Below, piece by piece: positions 11,101 to 20,229 of a stretch of DNA of 64,000 bases. How positions within the stretch are numbered: the stretch's first letter is position 1; every line of letters begins with the position of its first letter. Below the pieces are notes generated by a model that saw only the letters and a list, made by a program, of their open reading frames with translations, was not told the DNA's origin and ran no database searches. A program made the position numbers and the translations under genes. The DNA comes from an uncultured Bacteroidaceae bacterium (GTDB lineage Bacteria > Bacteroidota > Bacteroidia > Bacteroidales > Bacteroidaceae). The stretch spans positions 37,826-101,825 of the forward strand of contig CAJOJA010000007.1 in assembly GCA_905234735.1 (NCBI GenBank), in the 5' to 3' direction.

Positions 11101-14100
11101 CCCCACTGGAAGGTATTGACATCTTCAGTTCCTATACCGTGGGTAGTGAAAGCAAGGAAGGAGGCTGGGGCAGCAAGGGCGACGGCAAGGGTGCGGAACC
11201 GGTCAACCCGTACGTCATGCCATCGTTCACCACCAACATGAATATGGACAGCCAGTTGCGACTCGTCGATGAAAACGAAATGAACACCAAGGCTGGTCTG
11301 GACGGCGATGCCCGTGCGGCAGAAGCGTCTTCTACCAAGACTTTCGTCTTCCACCTCGAACCCAACGCCACCTTGCAGGCTTACTCGGACAATGGAGTTG
11401 CGCAGGGAGCTATCAAGTATTGTGACTTCACTCGTGCACAGAACAGTCGCACCTCGTTCACAGTGAACACAGGTGTGTTCAATCAGGAACAGAACTACAA
11501 GCTCCACGTTCGCGGCTATTGCAAGCAAGTCATTGACGGACGTGAGCAGGATCCCATCATTCGCAACCTCGAGACCCACAAGGACGAGCAGAAGTCCTGG
11601 GGACAGGATCTCGACCTCTATTTCCGCACCGACAAGTGGAGCGACGACTTCTCTCAGGAAGTGATGCTCTTCATGCCCTTCGACGAAACCGGTGTCATCC
11701 TTCAGGACGCAGGCGATCCCTATTTCAGCATTGCCAACGACCGTCAGGACATGTTTAACTCACCCGATAAAGAGTGGTATGTCAACATGGAGGTGAACAA
11801 GGGTACGCCCAAATATCCCAAGTGGCAATTCCCCGACGTCAGGTACGATGCCAACGGCAACCGCCTCACCAGCGAACAGTCGAAGTGGGAGAACATGCCC
11901 GTTCATCTGTCTACGGAGTACGATGGCAGTGCCAAGTACCACACAGTGAGTCTGCTCACCCCACCGGGTACCACCTACAGTATCGCGAAAAATACGCAAT
12001 ACCGTTTCTCGCTCTACAGTGTGGATAAGAAGCAGATGAACGACGACCTCAACAAAATCAAGGAAACACGTAAGTCCATCGAGTCAGGACAAGCAAATGT
12101 GGTGCAGGCACTCAACATACTGGCCTACGACGAGAATGGCAAGATGACCGATTTGGGCAAGGATATGCTGGCCTGGTATAATGAACAAGTCAGCACCAAG
12201 AGCGATTTCTCCAATAGTAAGGACGAGGTGGAACAGGCTATCGTTGACTTCCAAAAGAACAAACTCAGCAACAAGCGCTACACCTCACTGGAATTCCAGC
12301 GTGAGTTCACCACTGGTAGCTGCAACAACTTTGCCGATAAGTTGAAGAGTACGGAAAATATCTACTTCTCACAGACGTTGAAGTTCAAGAAATCCACGGT
12401 TACCCGCAAAGGCGGTGCCATCCTTGCACGTATTAAGCCTGGGTACAACCAACTTTCTACAAGTATGTCAAGCAATCCATACCGTATGCTCAACTGGTGG
12501 AACACCAATGCTTGTGTGCCTATGATGCCAGCCTATCGCTTGACGAGTTACTTGGGAGATGAGTCGGCGTACTACATGAAGAATGCACTCATCATGACCT
12601 TTAAATTCTGCCCGCAATGGCACGGCAACAACGCTCCGGCTTCAAAGATATGGTCGGACAGTGATTTCGAGAAGGCAGTTTCGCCTTTCTACGCCACAGA
12701 GTGGAGAACACAGGGCGGAAACAAACCCGTCACTGGCAAGACCCTGTGCAGTAACATGGTTGACAGTGTGGGCCAAGTGCTTTATACTGACGGCAGACTG
12801 GCAGCAGAACTGCCCTCACAACTTCGCACAACGTGGAATGTATTTGAGAGGCAAGCACTCGGCGGCAACTATAGTACGGGTGTAAATACAATCCGCGACA
12901 AGGATGTGGATTGGGATTGGGTATTTGGTAAAGAGTGGCGTTATAAATGGGTTGAGCCCAGTGCTATCGAAAAACTGCGCAGCTACAATAGAACGCATTT
13001 CAAGCAAACAGCATCCGGCGGTTTAACCGCGTTCAAGACAGGTGACACTTCTTGGGAAATGCCGAAGTATCAGTTTTGTTGCATCTTGACTTGCGATGTG
13101 TATAAAGATGCTAAGTATGAACCGATATGGCATAATTACTATACATACATAACTTACACAGGTGGTGTTCACAGGGACTCACCAGGTTTAATGAAGACAA
13201 ATTCCTGGCCTGGCGTTACACGTCGCGATCGCACTAATGCCATCTACTGGATTGCTGGCGAGACACCTCCAAATGGAATAAGTTATCCCTTCTCCATGAG
13301 CAAATTCTTGAAAACCATCGAATCGTTCACCTTCGAGATACAACGCCCCACGGGTTACGATGCCAACACCGGCAAATACAGGCTTCGCCCCAGCACACGT
13401 TTCGGCAACACCGTGACTATGACGCAGGACGTGCATTTCCATGACTATGGCACCCAAGTAGAGGTGCGTATGGATGGCTCGCCTACTATGAAGGAGGACA
13501 ACGATGTACATTTCGACGATGCCAACTTCGAGAAGTACATCCTTGCCAAGTTCGATAACAACCGAAATGGGAAGCTCTCTAAGGAAGAGGCCCTGAAGAT
13601 TAAAGTCATCAATTACAACGGACGTGAAAAGGGCAGTTCCAATGGCTCGCCTGCCACCATCTGCAACCTGCATGGCATTGAGGCCATGACCAACTTGGAG
13701 ATTCTTATCATGGACCGTGTTACGCTGAAGTCTGCAGCAGATATCAACTTAAGCAACAATAAGAAACTCCGCAGCATCAGGTTCTCCTATGGATGGACGA
13801 GTAGAACCTCCAGTGATGGTGTGTCATACCTGCCGGATCTCTCTAACTTTACTCAGCTCGATACCCTCGTTGTTCACCATCACCCAGATTTAGTAGGTGA
13901 CGTTACGATAACTTCCAATAAAATGGGCGGTCTGAGTGGAACATTGGACGTAAGCAAACTGACCCACCTGAAGTGGCTCTCACTCGTAGGCAACCGTCTG
14001 GATAAGGTGACGGGATTAGACAAACTCGTCAATCTGGATTATCTCAACCTCAAGGGCAACAGGCTTACCACAGTAGATGCCACGGCGCTCACCCGTGCAA

Positions 14101-16955
14101 CCATCTACGTCGGACAGCAGTACATATATAAAAACCTTATGCACCATCTTAACTCGGATAGCAAAAATTGGACTACGCTGAAGCTGAGTCCGGCATATTC
14201 AAGTTTGAATAATCTTATCCAGAGCGGAGCTAAGACAAAGGATACCAGCGGCAGCACCGATAAGAGTAAGTCAAACTACCATGTGAGTGTGAACATAAGC
14301 AGTAGTATGACGGGACTCATTGCAAGTATGCCTGACCGCAAACTCATCACATACATTGCACAGAATTTCAATAAGAGTAAAAGTATTAATTACTCGCTTG
14401 ACGAGTATGTAAAAGCAAGATACAATATTGTCGCGACTGACTTTCAATTTGCACTCTGGTACCTGAACACATTCACGCTCAATGAGGACAAAATCAGGAA
14501 AGCCACTTCGATAGATATCAGTAAGTTGGAGATAAAGTCGTTGCAAGGTCTTGACAAAGTCATGCCCAACCTGGAAACCATTCGCTGCAATGACAACAGC
14601 ATCGAGGGGGAAGTTGACCTCACGCTCTTCCCCAAACTCACGGTCTTCTATGGCTACAATAATCGCATTGTTACGCTGATATGCAACGAGAAGATGAAGA
14701 CGATCAACTGTACCAGCAATGCGCTGACCACGCTTGACCTGAGCAAGGCCAAGAGTCTGACTGGTCTCTACTGCGCCAAGAATGCACTCACCGAACTGGT
14801 GCTATCCAACTGTAAGGTGCTGGACTATCTGGATTGTTCCTACAACCAGCTCAAGAGTCTCGATGCAACCCCATGTACCTACCTCAGGTCGCTCACCTGC
14901 TCCTACAATACTACCATGGCGCACATGGGTACACAGGGTGGCGCACTTTGGGTGGCACTTTATGTGCCGCAGAGCATACAGACGCTTATCGCACGTGGCA
15001 TTTATGTCAATGACAATCTTTGGAACTTGGAGATTAACTTGCCCAATTTGAGGTGGCTCGACATGAGTGAGAATCCCACCCTCACCAGTTCTTTAATCAC
15101 GACGTCATGCAAAAATTTGGAACACCTTGACCTGCATGAAACAGGCATCTCAAAACTGAATAGTTATACGAATAAACTGACCTATCTCGATTTGTCGAAG
15201 ACTAAGTTCTATGGTAATGCAAATCCCTACTACCTATATGAGTTCGACATGGTTATGTCCAAAGCCGAATGGCGGAACATTAAGACGCTCAATATTTCGG
15301 ACACCTATGTGGATAGGGTATATGTCACGTCTTATTCTTCCTATATACCAGATGCACTCTACGTCGGATGTCCCAACCGTACGAGCGGTGTCAAGGTGGA
15401 ACTGCAGATGAACAACCCGATATCGGCCAAGTGGGAAAAATCCTGGAAGTCGAATGCGAAGAACAAATATGTCTATGCACGCGTGGGTGACGGGAAGAGT
15501 TGGAGCGCTAGAAGCAGTGCTAATCTGAAGATGGAGACGCTGAGCAGTAATGACAAGACCATGCAACGCAACCTTGGCGAGACGCTCTACAATCGTCTGA
15601 AGAGTCGCTATGCACCCAACGACCGATGGTTGCATACCAACACCGTTGCCAGTCAGGTAAAGGAACTCGACTGCTCCGAACTCAACATCACCGACATCGA
15701 CAGTATTGTCCTTTGGATGCCCAACCTGGAAAAACTGAACTGTAGCAACAACAGCATCAAGAAGGCCGACTTCTCGAAGTTGTCGAAGCTGAAGAGTCTG
15801 AATATCGGTCACAATCCTGATCTCAAAAGTTTGACATTGCCCCAAAACAGCATTGTCTTTGACCTCATTGATGTAAGTTACACTCAGCTTCCAAAGTTGC
15901 CCGTAACGAGTTTGATGTTCCGCTGCAAGAAGATAATTCTCAGTGGTATGGAGAAACTCAGCGGCACGTTCTCTGTGAGCAACACTCACCCATTGACCTA
16001 TGTCGAGGCGCAGCACACTAACATCGAAGAATTCATCCTTTATTGCCCCACCCTCGAAACCTTCAAGGGCAGCTACAACACCAAGCTGAAAACGGTGAAG
16101 CTCCAGAATGGAGCGAAGAATATAGCATACACCTGTGGTGGTGTCAATGGCAATGTGGAAGTGCAGTTGTACACTGATGCTATGGCCAGGAAGTGGTTCG
16201 AACAGTGTGCCAACAACAGTCTGAATGATAACGTCAATCCTACATACAAGGTGACAACCACAGACAAGAAGGATGTGTGGGTACCCGTTACCTCGGTACG
16301 GGGTGCTTCGAATCTTTCCTACTTTGTCCAGAAGAACATTCATAGCAACAGAATTACCGTCAAGGGCAAGGATGTTATGCTGAAATTAACCCAATCCAAT
16401 GTCACCAGCTGGTTTGCCGGCAACTATGGAGAGGACAATGAAGACGTGCATCTTGAAATGTTGATATACGTTGGCGGAACAACCAAATATTGCCCCATAA
16501 CCTCACTTGATGGAGCCAATAGCATTTCCTCAATGGCTTCATCACTCACCGATGGCAAGCAGCTCAACATCACCAGTAATGGCCTCGAGCTTACCTGCTA
16601 CACCGAGGGGCAAGTGAAGAAATGGTTTGAAACCTGTGATGAAGAATACGGTTCCAAGACTACAGTGAATCTGCGTCTGGTATTCAAAGACAATAAGACG
16701 TCGACAATCCTCATGACAAAGGAAAACTACAATGGACGCACCAAAATGCTTAATTTCTGTAAGAGAAATCTTAATTACGACCAGTATGGTATGTCCTATG
16801 GTTATCCCTATATCTACCTCACCGATGCCCAGAAAGAGATGTGGTATGGCAGAGCGCAGGTCCGTGATGAAAATAATCGGTTGGTTTACTTCAATTACTC
16901 CAGCGTAGTCAAAGGCGTTCGTATTTCTGGCTATGCTTACAGGCCAAAGAAGTAG
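5142..16955 (+). CDS. Giant (3,937-residue) secreted protein: TANFOR-like N-terminus, poly-Asp linker, EF-hand, leucine-rich repeats
   Basis: One uninterrupted 11.8-kb frame. The N-terminus has a signal peptide (cleavage near AHA-AN; an alternative Met lies at 5154). Residues about 40-205 resemble the TANFOR-type N-terminal domain of large Bacteroidota proteins, including 'LLPEGDYMATLTAYEFD'. Residues about 377-424 are runs of Asp with Lys. Residues about 600-2300 are long, beta-rich and repetitive in style, with no recognised catalytic motif. Residues 2805-2816 (DNNRNGKLSKEE) match a canonical EF-hand calcium loop. After it come three blocks of leucine-rich repeats, at about 2843-3000, 3133-3380 and 3506-3663. 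No clear sorting tail is seen at the C-terminus. It lies between the barrel gene and the fibronectin-III gene. The LRR end could contact host, prey or fibre ligands, which is an inference. Confidence 0.85.
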   Translation: MRYIMSAIHSLYKQLRHTWRVIILLCTALFGTGGFAHAANEVMVSLSALYDIMPPDASVYKETPEKFFVVNINNPQDHTLTIYLTLKLEKLTGEKFVMEQKVTAKPQNPMFAITLPASTAVTVSSTQLHNHFRHLGLGNFNVTGTLLGNVMSGNFGLLPEGDYMATLTAYEFDPTEKINEKNKVAISDPKLSTTRFKICYNVKAPELKVPLGVVKQKPIDEEEEEKPEQTFAGVDYEIPDVNFGNVNTWTWVHLMEVCGQLPNMEYELEFYNMKNGSKGYATSPENAIKDGNDRVLLYPGMLGPKLNNVQSATFAVPNPKTYFQEGEYYAVRVHAKPMGGTSASSNAKLATYRMYENDGYSAPIVVRAVYEGQNRPDVDEDDDDDDDDDDDDDDGDDDKDKDKKKDKDDDDDDDDDDDKDKKGDIVVIQNDDVVKNKAWKATVTHPKLNNPDNNGNCFGAIYIEAAKDYDVKWEKPEFVEGDEEFAKKFDYTYNINIYKAPNDASTFSDIITKDNKPLYTVSNLEFKKDDELKHTVPWKELSGDKEKDISLSGHYFIEVTANPVPQPKEGQLLFCARGQNCCTYTMFLTEDIVYEDCGALVEYEDKKVVSHGKTIEKKRGEMNGFHVVFTKLEATDKEETTYSGTGYVKWQPLNMGTYIAMSFTGIRLNENMEVISGTGSARQMTNSDVIPYELIDYAAAKAGNWVQNTQAYKDLSEAASTVGEALQQATQWVDSKTGVGAGQKLNEAQKAAQNKVQELYDAHVTKWRDPDEVAKACGDYWTQYIMPGRNYGNTLLNWIKGGSYDDVDEDTSPTFLPIGLPQSFLPDSLDMDIQVMKFDLTPTRASVGVAAFFYMPDAVRIDKAGEEVKDGTKLSTVLAFVAPRLCVKPTEIWAKEGEFGLLYDFSIKDMSTGYTFTFLAPTDYTKLNDGCAIHWEQVKGETKVNMMVLDAKMTIPGLLNEDRSRMAELRIGARIDDWRDWMAWIQMDAFQLEDLDGYVFNVTGANGIRLDHSKVKNPDLKDANGSPLTITEIFKDVRRGDDSGQYGYNWAHPKLGFQGVPNGKDPLNWMGLYVDEISMTFPKGLCFSDKEDAKDTPLKLGLRNLLWDNSGVSLTAFVGSKENPVVKLETGRLGGWALSLDEVAVNVLHSQFSDCHFSGMFEVPLLKGTFDYECKMNYVVGEELGKLYEQHNVTNGKTDKKKFHLTFNTTQRDEMSLDFWLGDVNIDKDGTWFNIDYLDGNTQVEFMASGTITVGEANANKTGGKVGDIPFDIPGIRFAGLRMANYKYDIAKRDFATTYAEKLAKGTYKDSKKGFDQNAFQVGLNKVLSEADFEGGSKENPFYFNIGRWSLASDEKKMWGFPLRVKDIGVESDSGSKRIGLKFTGELGLIGGGKDTDKDGEDDSWALTAGAGMTIWAKYEFNGFKDLGSASIEYDDFTFQKLYFKDCSFGGGAVKFNGELNWEDNDEKKGFQGDLTLTVKELFDVTIAGGVWELKKENYKNGYFYANVGNMNVPMGPTGAILKRLSCGFFWNRTMPTGTKLDDKENFRKAMAGGGVAKNKCFGLTFGLGIAFANETLCSGDFNGFMAYDLEHDALTRLTLLGDMDALKGPEAEKGLLRAIVKIDYEDNVVESKASKGTKNPVDRCQSFTLSATVDFKADSKDAVEQFLGKGTMDKLEGTLTEAAKAIKDSGMEEFSASKADEDNKGDGQTSGKDGAKKNLSASASASFSFEFQLRHYPDKKDTKWHVYLGEPSRGKRCEVVFIDFKFDAKLLKVWAKAYANAYLCLGNELPKDENGVSGGLPPLPDKLVQILDGNDKKSSKSVETNADVSNLAAERTKQIQSGPSGAGIKGGIQFGAELGAEFGVEIPIGYVNAGALIGFDAILKQYGDCACSDGSKLGGKNGFYAMAQIYAAMWGSAGVSLDFGFWRGDFPLVDVAFGAVLKGGFPNPTWVYGKMRVKGEVLDGLISFNKAMELRMGKVCVPEVASPLEGIDIFSSYTVGSESKEGGWGSKGDGKGAEPVNPYVMPSFTTNMNMDSQLRLVDENEMNTKAGLDGDARAAEASSTKTFVFHLEPNATLQAYSDNGVAQGAIKYCDFTRAQNSRTSFTVNTGVFNQEQNYKLHVRGYCKQVIDGREQDPIIRNLETHKDEQKSWGQDLDLYFRTDKWSDDFSQEVMLFMPFDETGVILQDAGDPYFSIANDRQDMFNSPDKEWYVNMEVNKGTPKYPKWQFPDVRYDANGNRLTSEQSKWENMPVHLSTEYDGSAKYHTVSLLTPPGTTYSIAKNTQYRFSLYSVDKKQMNDDLNKIKETRKSIESGQANVVQALNILAYDENGKMTDLGKDMLAWYNEQVSTKSDFSNSKDEVEQAIVDFQKNKLSNKRYTSLEFQREFTTGSCNNFADKLKSTENIYFSQTLKFKKSTVTRKGGAILARIKPGYNQLSTSMSSNPYRMLNWWNTNACVPMMPAYRLTSYLGDESAYYMKNALIMTFKFCPQWHGNNAPASKIWSDSDFEKAVSPFYATEWRTQGGNKPVTGKTLCSNMVDSVGQVLYTDGRLAAELPSQLRTTWNVFERQALGGNYSTGVNTIRDKDVDWDWVFGKEWRYKWVEPSAIEKLRSYNRTHFKQTASGGLTAFKTGDTSWEMPKYQFCCILTCDVYKDAKYEPIWHNYYTYITYTGGVHRDSPGLMKTNSWPGVTRRDRTNAIYWIAGETPPNGISYPFSMSKFLKTIESFTFEIQRPTGYDANTGKYRLRPSTRFGNTVTMTQDVHFHDYGTQVEVRMDGSPTMKEDNDVHFDDANFEKYILAKFDNNRNGKLSKEEALKIKVINYNGREKGSSNGSPATICNLHGIEAMTNLEILIMDRVTLKSAADINLSNNKKLRSIRFSYGWTSRTSSDGVSYLPDLSNFTQLDTLVVHHHPDLVGDVTITSNKMGGLSGTLDVSKLTHLKWLSLVGNRLDKVTGLDKLVNLDYLNLKGNRLTTVDATALTRATIYVGQQYIYKNLMHHLNSDSKNWTTLKLSPAYSSLNNLIQSGAKTKDTSGSTDKSKSNYHVSVNISSSMTGLIASMPDRKLITYIAQNFNKSKSINYSLDEYVKARYNIVATDFQFALWYLNTFTLNEDKIRKATSIDISKLEIKSLQGLDKVMPNLETIRCNDNSIEGEVDLTLFPKLTVFYGYNNRIVTLICNEKMKTINCTSNALTTLDLSKAKSLTGLYCAKNALTELVLSNCKVLDYLDCSYNQLKSLDATPCTYLRSLTCSYNTTMAHMGTQGGALWVALYVPQSIQTLIARGIYVNDNLWNLEINLPNLRWLDMSENPTLTSSLITTSCKNLEHLDLHETGISKLNSYTNKLTYLDLSKTKFYGNANPYYLYEFDMVMSKAEWRNIKTLNISDTYVDRVYVTSYSSYIPDALYVGCPNRTSGVKVELQMNNPISAKWEKSWKSNAKNKYVYARVGDGKSWSARSSANLKMETLSSNDKTMQRNLGETLYNRLKSRYAPNDRWLHTNTVASQVKELDCSELNITDIDSIVLWMPNLEKLNCSNNSIKKADFSKLSKLKSLNIGHNPDLKSLTLPQNSIVFDLIDVSYTQLPKLPVTSLMFRCKKIILSGMEKLSGTFSVSNTHPLTYVEAQHTNIEEFILYCPTLETFKGSYNTKLKTVKLQNGAKNIAYTCGGVNGNVEVQLYTDAMARKWFEQCANNSLNDNVNPTYKVTTTDKKDVWVPVTSVRGASNLSYFVQKNIHSNRITVKGKDVMLKLTQSNVTSWFAGNYGEDNEDVHLEMLIYVGGTTKYCPITSLDGANSISSMASSLTDGKQLNITSNGLELTCYTEGQVKKWFETCDEEYGSKTTVNLRLVFKDNKTSTILMTKENYNGRTKMLNFCKRNLNYDQYGMSYGYPYIYLTDAQKEMWYGRAQVRDENNRLVYFNYSSVVKGVRISGYAYRPKK
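6270..6411 (+). repeat. GAT/GAC trinucleotide repeat coding for poly-Asp linker
   Basis: Two tracts of almost pure GAT/GAC codons are separated by a Lys/Asp segment, giving a highly acidic flexible linker. Codon use mixes GAT and GAC, but the tract could still change length in 3-bp steps by slippage without a frameshift. Confidence 0.85.
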
Positions 16956-17017
16956 CATCATAAGGAATAGTATTGTCAGAAGATAAAGAATAATAAGGAA
17001 TAAAGCGAAAGAATAAT

Positions 17018-19495
17018 ATGCACACAAGAAGTAATAAGATGTTCATCCTTCCACTCCTGCTCATCCCGCTTGGAGTGGGGGCTGCCCTCAGCTCCATTGG
17101 GCAGTCGCGAACCATGTCCGACAGCACATATACTGCTTTGCTTCGTAACGACACCGTGTGGGTACCCGAGGAATTCCCGCCCATTCAAGATGATAGCAAG
17201 GCGTTGCCGGCTCGGACGGACACTGTGGAGAAAGATAGCATGGAAGGCGAGAAAGAACCATACGGTTCCATCATGAATCCATACAGATTCCGAGCCGACA
17301 GTACCATCATCCCAGAGGACAGTGTGGCCCTGCTCGATACTGTGGTACGTCCCCGTGAGGTCAGCTTCCCCATCATGGTAGCAGCCCGTGCCTACGGCGA
17401 CAGCATCGTCCTGCGCTTTGCGGCCTTAGAGTTCGCACCCTGGAGACTTGGCCTGCAGTACGGCTATTGCATCACCCGTATATGCGATGACGGAGAGGTG
17501 AAGGAGATTGTGGTGGAAGAACCAGACACAATTGATGAGAGGAGGGAGAATGATAATGGCATTGATACGCTGGAGCATAGTTTTATGCCCCTCACGCTGG
17601 AGCAGATGCAGCAACGCTTCCTGCCCACCGACTCCATGGCCGGTGTGGCAGCACAGATGATGTGGAAAGCTGGTAGCACCCTGGAAGATGTCGTGAAGAC
17701 CGCCAAGGCAACAGGACAGGGCAATGGTATGTCTGCCGTCATGGAACTCTACGACGAGCAGCAGACACGCTATGCCTACGCTCTGATGATAGCTGAGTTC
17801 CGAGCCGATTTGGCCGAGGCTATGTGTATGCGCTACACCGACCGCAATGTGGTGAAGGGGCGCCACTACTCTTATTACATCACATCACTCGTGCCCGATG
17901 ATGAGCTCAAGGTCAACACCGGTACGGTGGAAGTGGACAACGTTCCGTATGTGCATCCGCCCTTTGAACCTGAAATAACCGACAGTGTCAGCTCGGGCAA
18001 CGATATCATCCTCTATTGGCCGCTCAATGCCGGAGGCTACACGGCTTACGACATCGAACGGCGCACACCCGGTGGAGAGTGGAAACGACTGAACAATCGT
18101 CCATTTATCACCTACAGCAGCGATGAGAATCCTGCCTATCAGAACCAGTACACGGACAAGGTGGAGGAGTTAGGCGAATACGAATACCGCATCCGAGGCT
18201 ATGACAGCTTTGCTGAGAATGGCCCCTGGAGTCCCGTATACAGCCTGAATCATGGCGACATCATACCACCGATGCCACCCACCATCACCTTTATGCATGT
18301 GGACCGCAGCGACAGCGTGGACGTGTTTGTCGACGTACACTTCTTCAAGGACTCGCTCGAATCCGACCTTACGGGCTACAAGATTTACTATTACAACGAA
18401 ATCGCCTCCGACAACTGGATTCCCCTGCACGACGACCTCATCCCGCCCGGCGATACCGTAAAGCGTGTGCAGATTAATGACCTGCCTTCTGGTATGATTG
18501 TCATTTCCAGTGTGGATGAGGCGGGTAATATGGCTTCGTCCATGCCCAAGCCCATCGTGCTGGACGACGTAACTCCCCCCGCTGCTCCCGACGGTCTGGA
18601 GTACACCATGCTACCCAGCGGTATCGTGCAACTGCGTTGGTCGCCCAACCCGGAACGTGACGTGCGAGGCTATCAGCTCTATGCCGCCAACGACACCACG
18701 CACGCCTGGCAGCAGGTCAAGGGTCTGGGTGTCATCCGCGACACGGTAGCCTACGACACCACCGTGGTGACAGGTCTGAACCAGCGCTACATCTACTACC
18801 GTCTGAAGGCAGTCGACTATGAAGGCAATTCGTCGGAGTTCAGCAAACCCCTCCAGGTGCAGCGACTCAGCTACGACAAGCCCATAGCCTGCGTCGTTGA
18901 CTCGGTATGGCAGAACGACAGCACCGTGTTCATCGACTGGCGCACCCAGGCCGAGCACAATGTGATAGCCTATCGTATGTACCGGCGACAGAAGGGAGAC
19001 AATTCGCCCTGGGTCATCGTGCAGGTGGTGGATGCCAACCAGGTGCCGGGCAACATTGTCCACACCCAGGATCAGCCTCCTGTTGACCGTAAGAACCGTT
19101 ACTTCTATGCTATCGAAGCCGTAAGCACAGCCCATATCGTCAGCGACCTGAGTTATCCCGTGCCGGTACGTCACAATGGTCCCGACCTGATAAACGTGCC
19201 TGTGACCCTCTCTGCGACCTACGACAGCAAGGCACGCCAGCTGATTCTGGACTGGGACACCAGTGCGGATGCTCCCGAGGGTTACTGGTGCTACATGGAG
19301 ATAGACCGAGGCAACGGCGAGTTCGAGCCGCTGGCCAGCTATGAACCCACTAATAAGCATGCCCGTCTCGGACGTCTCAAGGGGGTGAGCAATGGCATGG
19401 CTATCAACGTGCGTGCCCAGTTGCGGTGGTTCGACGACAGATACAGTCCCATGAGCAATGTGGTACGTGTAAACGTAACCGAAGGCGAGCAATAA
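17018..19495 (+). CDS. Secreted fibronectin type III repeat protein
   Basis: 825 residues; the N-terminus has a hydrophobic export segment (MFILPLLLIPLGVGAALS), so the start may be 17018 or the ATG at 17039. The region to about residue 300 is specific to this protein. From about 312 onward there are about five fibronectin-III-like domains of about 100 residues, recognised by the 'W/L-x-W' B strand, 'YDIERR' or 'YQLYAA' C strands and 'YYYRLKAVDYEGNSSEFS' F-G strands. No sorting tail or lipobox is visible. It begins 62 nt after the giant gene. Fibronectin-III partners next to TANFOR-type giants and barrels are something I recall from other Bacteroidota. It probably acts at the cell envelope as a structural or binding partner, which is an inference. 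Confidence 0.8.
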   Translation: MHTRSNKMFILPLLLIPLGVGAALSSIGQSRTMSDSTYTALLRNDTVWVPEEFPPIQDDSKALPARTDTVEKDSMEGEKEPYGSIMNPYRFRADSTIIPEDSVALLDTVVRPREVSFPIMVAARAYGDSIVLRFAALEFAPWRLGLQYGYCITRICDDGEVKEIVVEEPDTIDERRENDNGIDTLEHSFMPLTLEQMQQRFLPTDSMAGVAAQMMWKAGSTLEDVVKTAKATGQGNGMSAVMELYDEQQTRYAYALMIAEFRADLAEAMCMRYTDRNVVKGRHYSYYITSLVPDDELKVNTGTVEVDNVPYVHPPFEPEITDSVSSGNDIILYWPLNAGGYTAYDIERRTPGGEWKRLNNRPFITYSSDENPAYQNQYTDKVEELGEYEYRIRGYDSFAENGPWSPVYSLNHGDIIPPMPPTITFMHVDRSDSVDVFVDVHFFKDSLESDLTGYKIYYYNEIASDNWIPLHDDLIPPGDTVKRVQINDLPSGMIVISSVDEAGNMASSMPKPIVLDDVTPPAAPDGLEYTMLPSGIVQLRWSPNPERDVRGYQLYAANDTTHAWQQVKGLGVIRDTVAYDTTVVTGLNQRYIYYRLKAVDYEGNSSEFSKPLQVQRLSYDKPIACVVDSVWQNDSTVFIDWRTQAEHNVIAYRMYRRQKGDNSPWVIVQVVDANQVPGNIVHTQDQPPVDRKNRYFYAIEAVSTAHIVSDLSYPVPVRHNGPDLINVPVTLSATYDSKARQLILDWDTSADAPEGYWCYMEIDRGNGEFEPLASYEPTNKHARLGRLKGVSNGMAINVRAQLRWFDDRYSPMSNVVRVNVTEGEQ

Positions 19496-19530
19496 ATACC
19501 ATTCTTCAATGATTAACCGATGATACGACT

Positions 19531-20229
19531 ATGAACAGACTTCATATACCTGCGTTGCGGAAGCTGATACCAGTGGTATTCAGTTTGTGCTTAGGGATGT
19601 CGGCATTCACATCCTGCGAAATCTACAACGACGAACCTATCGAAGCCCTGTGGATGCAACTGGATCGTGACAGCATCGTGCTGATGATGGGCGACACCTG
19701 CCGCTTGAGTATGTGGTTTGATCCAGATACCGTGACCAACGTATCTGCCTTCTGGGAGGTGGTTGACAGTGGCGGTGTGATTAACGTGCTCGACAACGGT
19801 GAGATTATTGCCACACAGCCTGGCGAGACCGACCTGAGGGTTGTGGCCACCAATTCTCGACTTGAGGACACCTGCCACGTGACGGTCATTGAGGACTGGC
19901 GTGAGATGTATGACACCTACCCATACGACATGCTTGTCTATGCCGACGTCGACTTCCGGAACGCCTTCCAGCAATATCACAATGATGCCAAGAACATGCG
20001 CATAGCCGCCTTCATCGACGGAGAGATGCGCGGATTTGGCGAGGTGCGTACCGACCACGGAATCACCTACACCCTGTTCCGCATCTGGCATTATCGTCCC
20101 CGCTCTGGCGTGGTGAATTTCCGCTATTACCTGCCTTACGAACTCATTACGGGCGAATTGGAATATGAGATGTATTTTGACGGAGAAGTCCACGGATCGT
20201 TGAACAACCTAATACCTATCAAAAAATGA
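19531..20229 (+). CDS. Lipoprotein with a BIG2-like domain and the shared 'GEMRG' module
   Basis: 232 residues with a lipoprotein signal peptide; the lipobox is AFTSC with lipidated Cys29. Residues about 38-120 look like a bacterial Ig-like (BIG2) domain ('DSIVLMMGDTCRLSMWFDPD', 'GEIIATQPGETDLRVVA'). The C-terminal part ('IAAFIDGEMRGFGEV...YTLFRIWHY') resembles the module duplicated in the first gene of this operon and the end of the protein at 3-407. Its stop overlaps the next start in an ATGA motif at 20226-20229, indicating translational coupling. It is probably an outer-membrane lipoprotein and part of the same assembly. Confidence 0.75.
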   Translation: MNRLHIPALRKLIPVVFSLCLGMSAFTSCEIYNDEPIEALWMQLDRDSIVLMMGDTCRLSMWFDPDTVTNVSAFWEVVDSGGVINVLDNGEIIATQPGETDLRVVATNSRLEDTCHVTVIEDWREMYDTYPYDMLVYADVDFRNAFQQYHNDAKNMRIAAFIDGEMRGFGEVRTDHGITYTLFRIWHYRPRSGVVNFRYYLPYELITGELEYEMYFDGEVHGSLNNLIPIKK

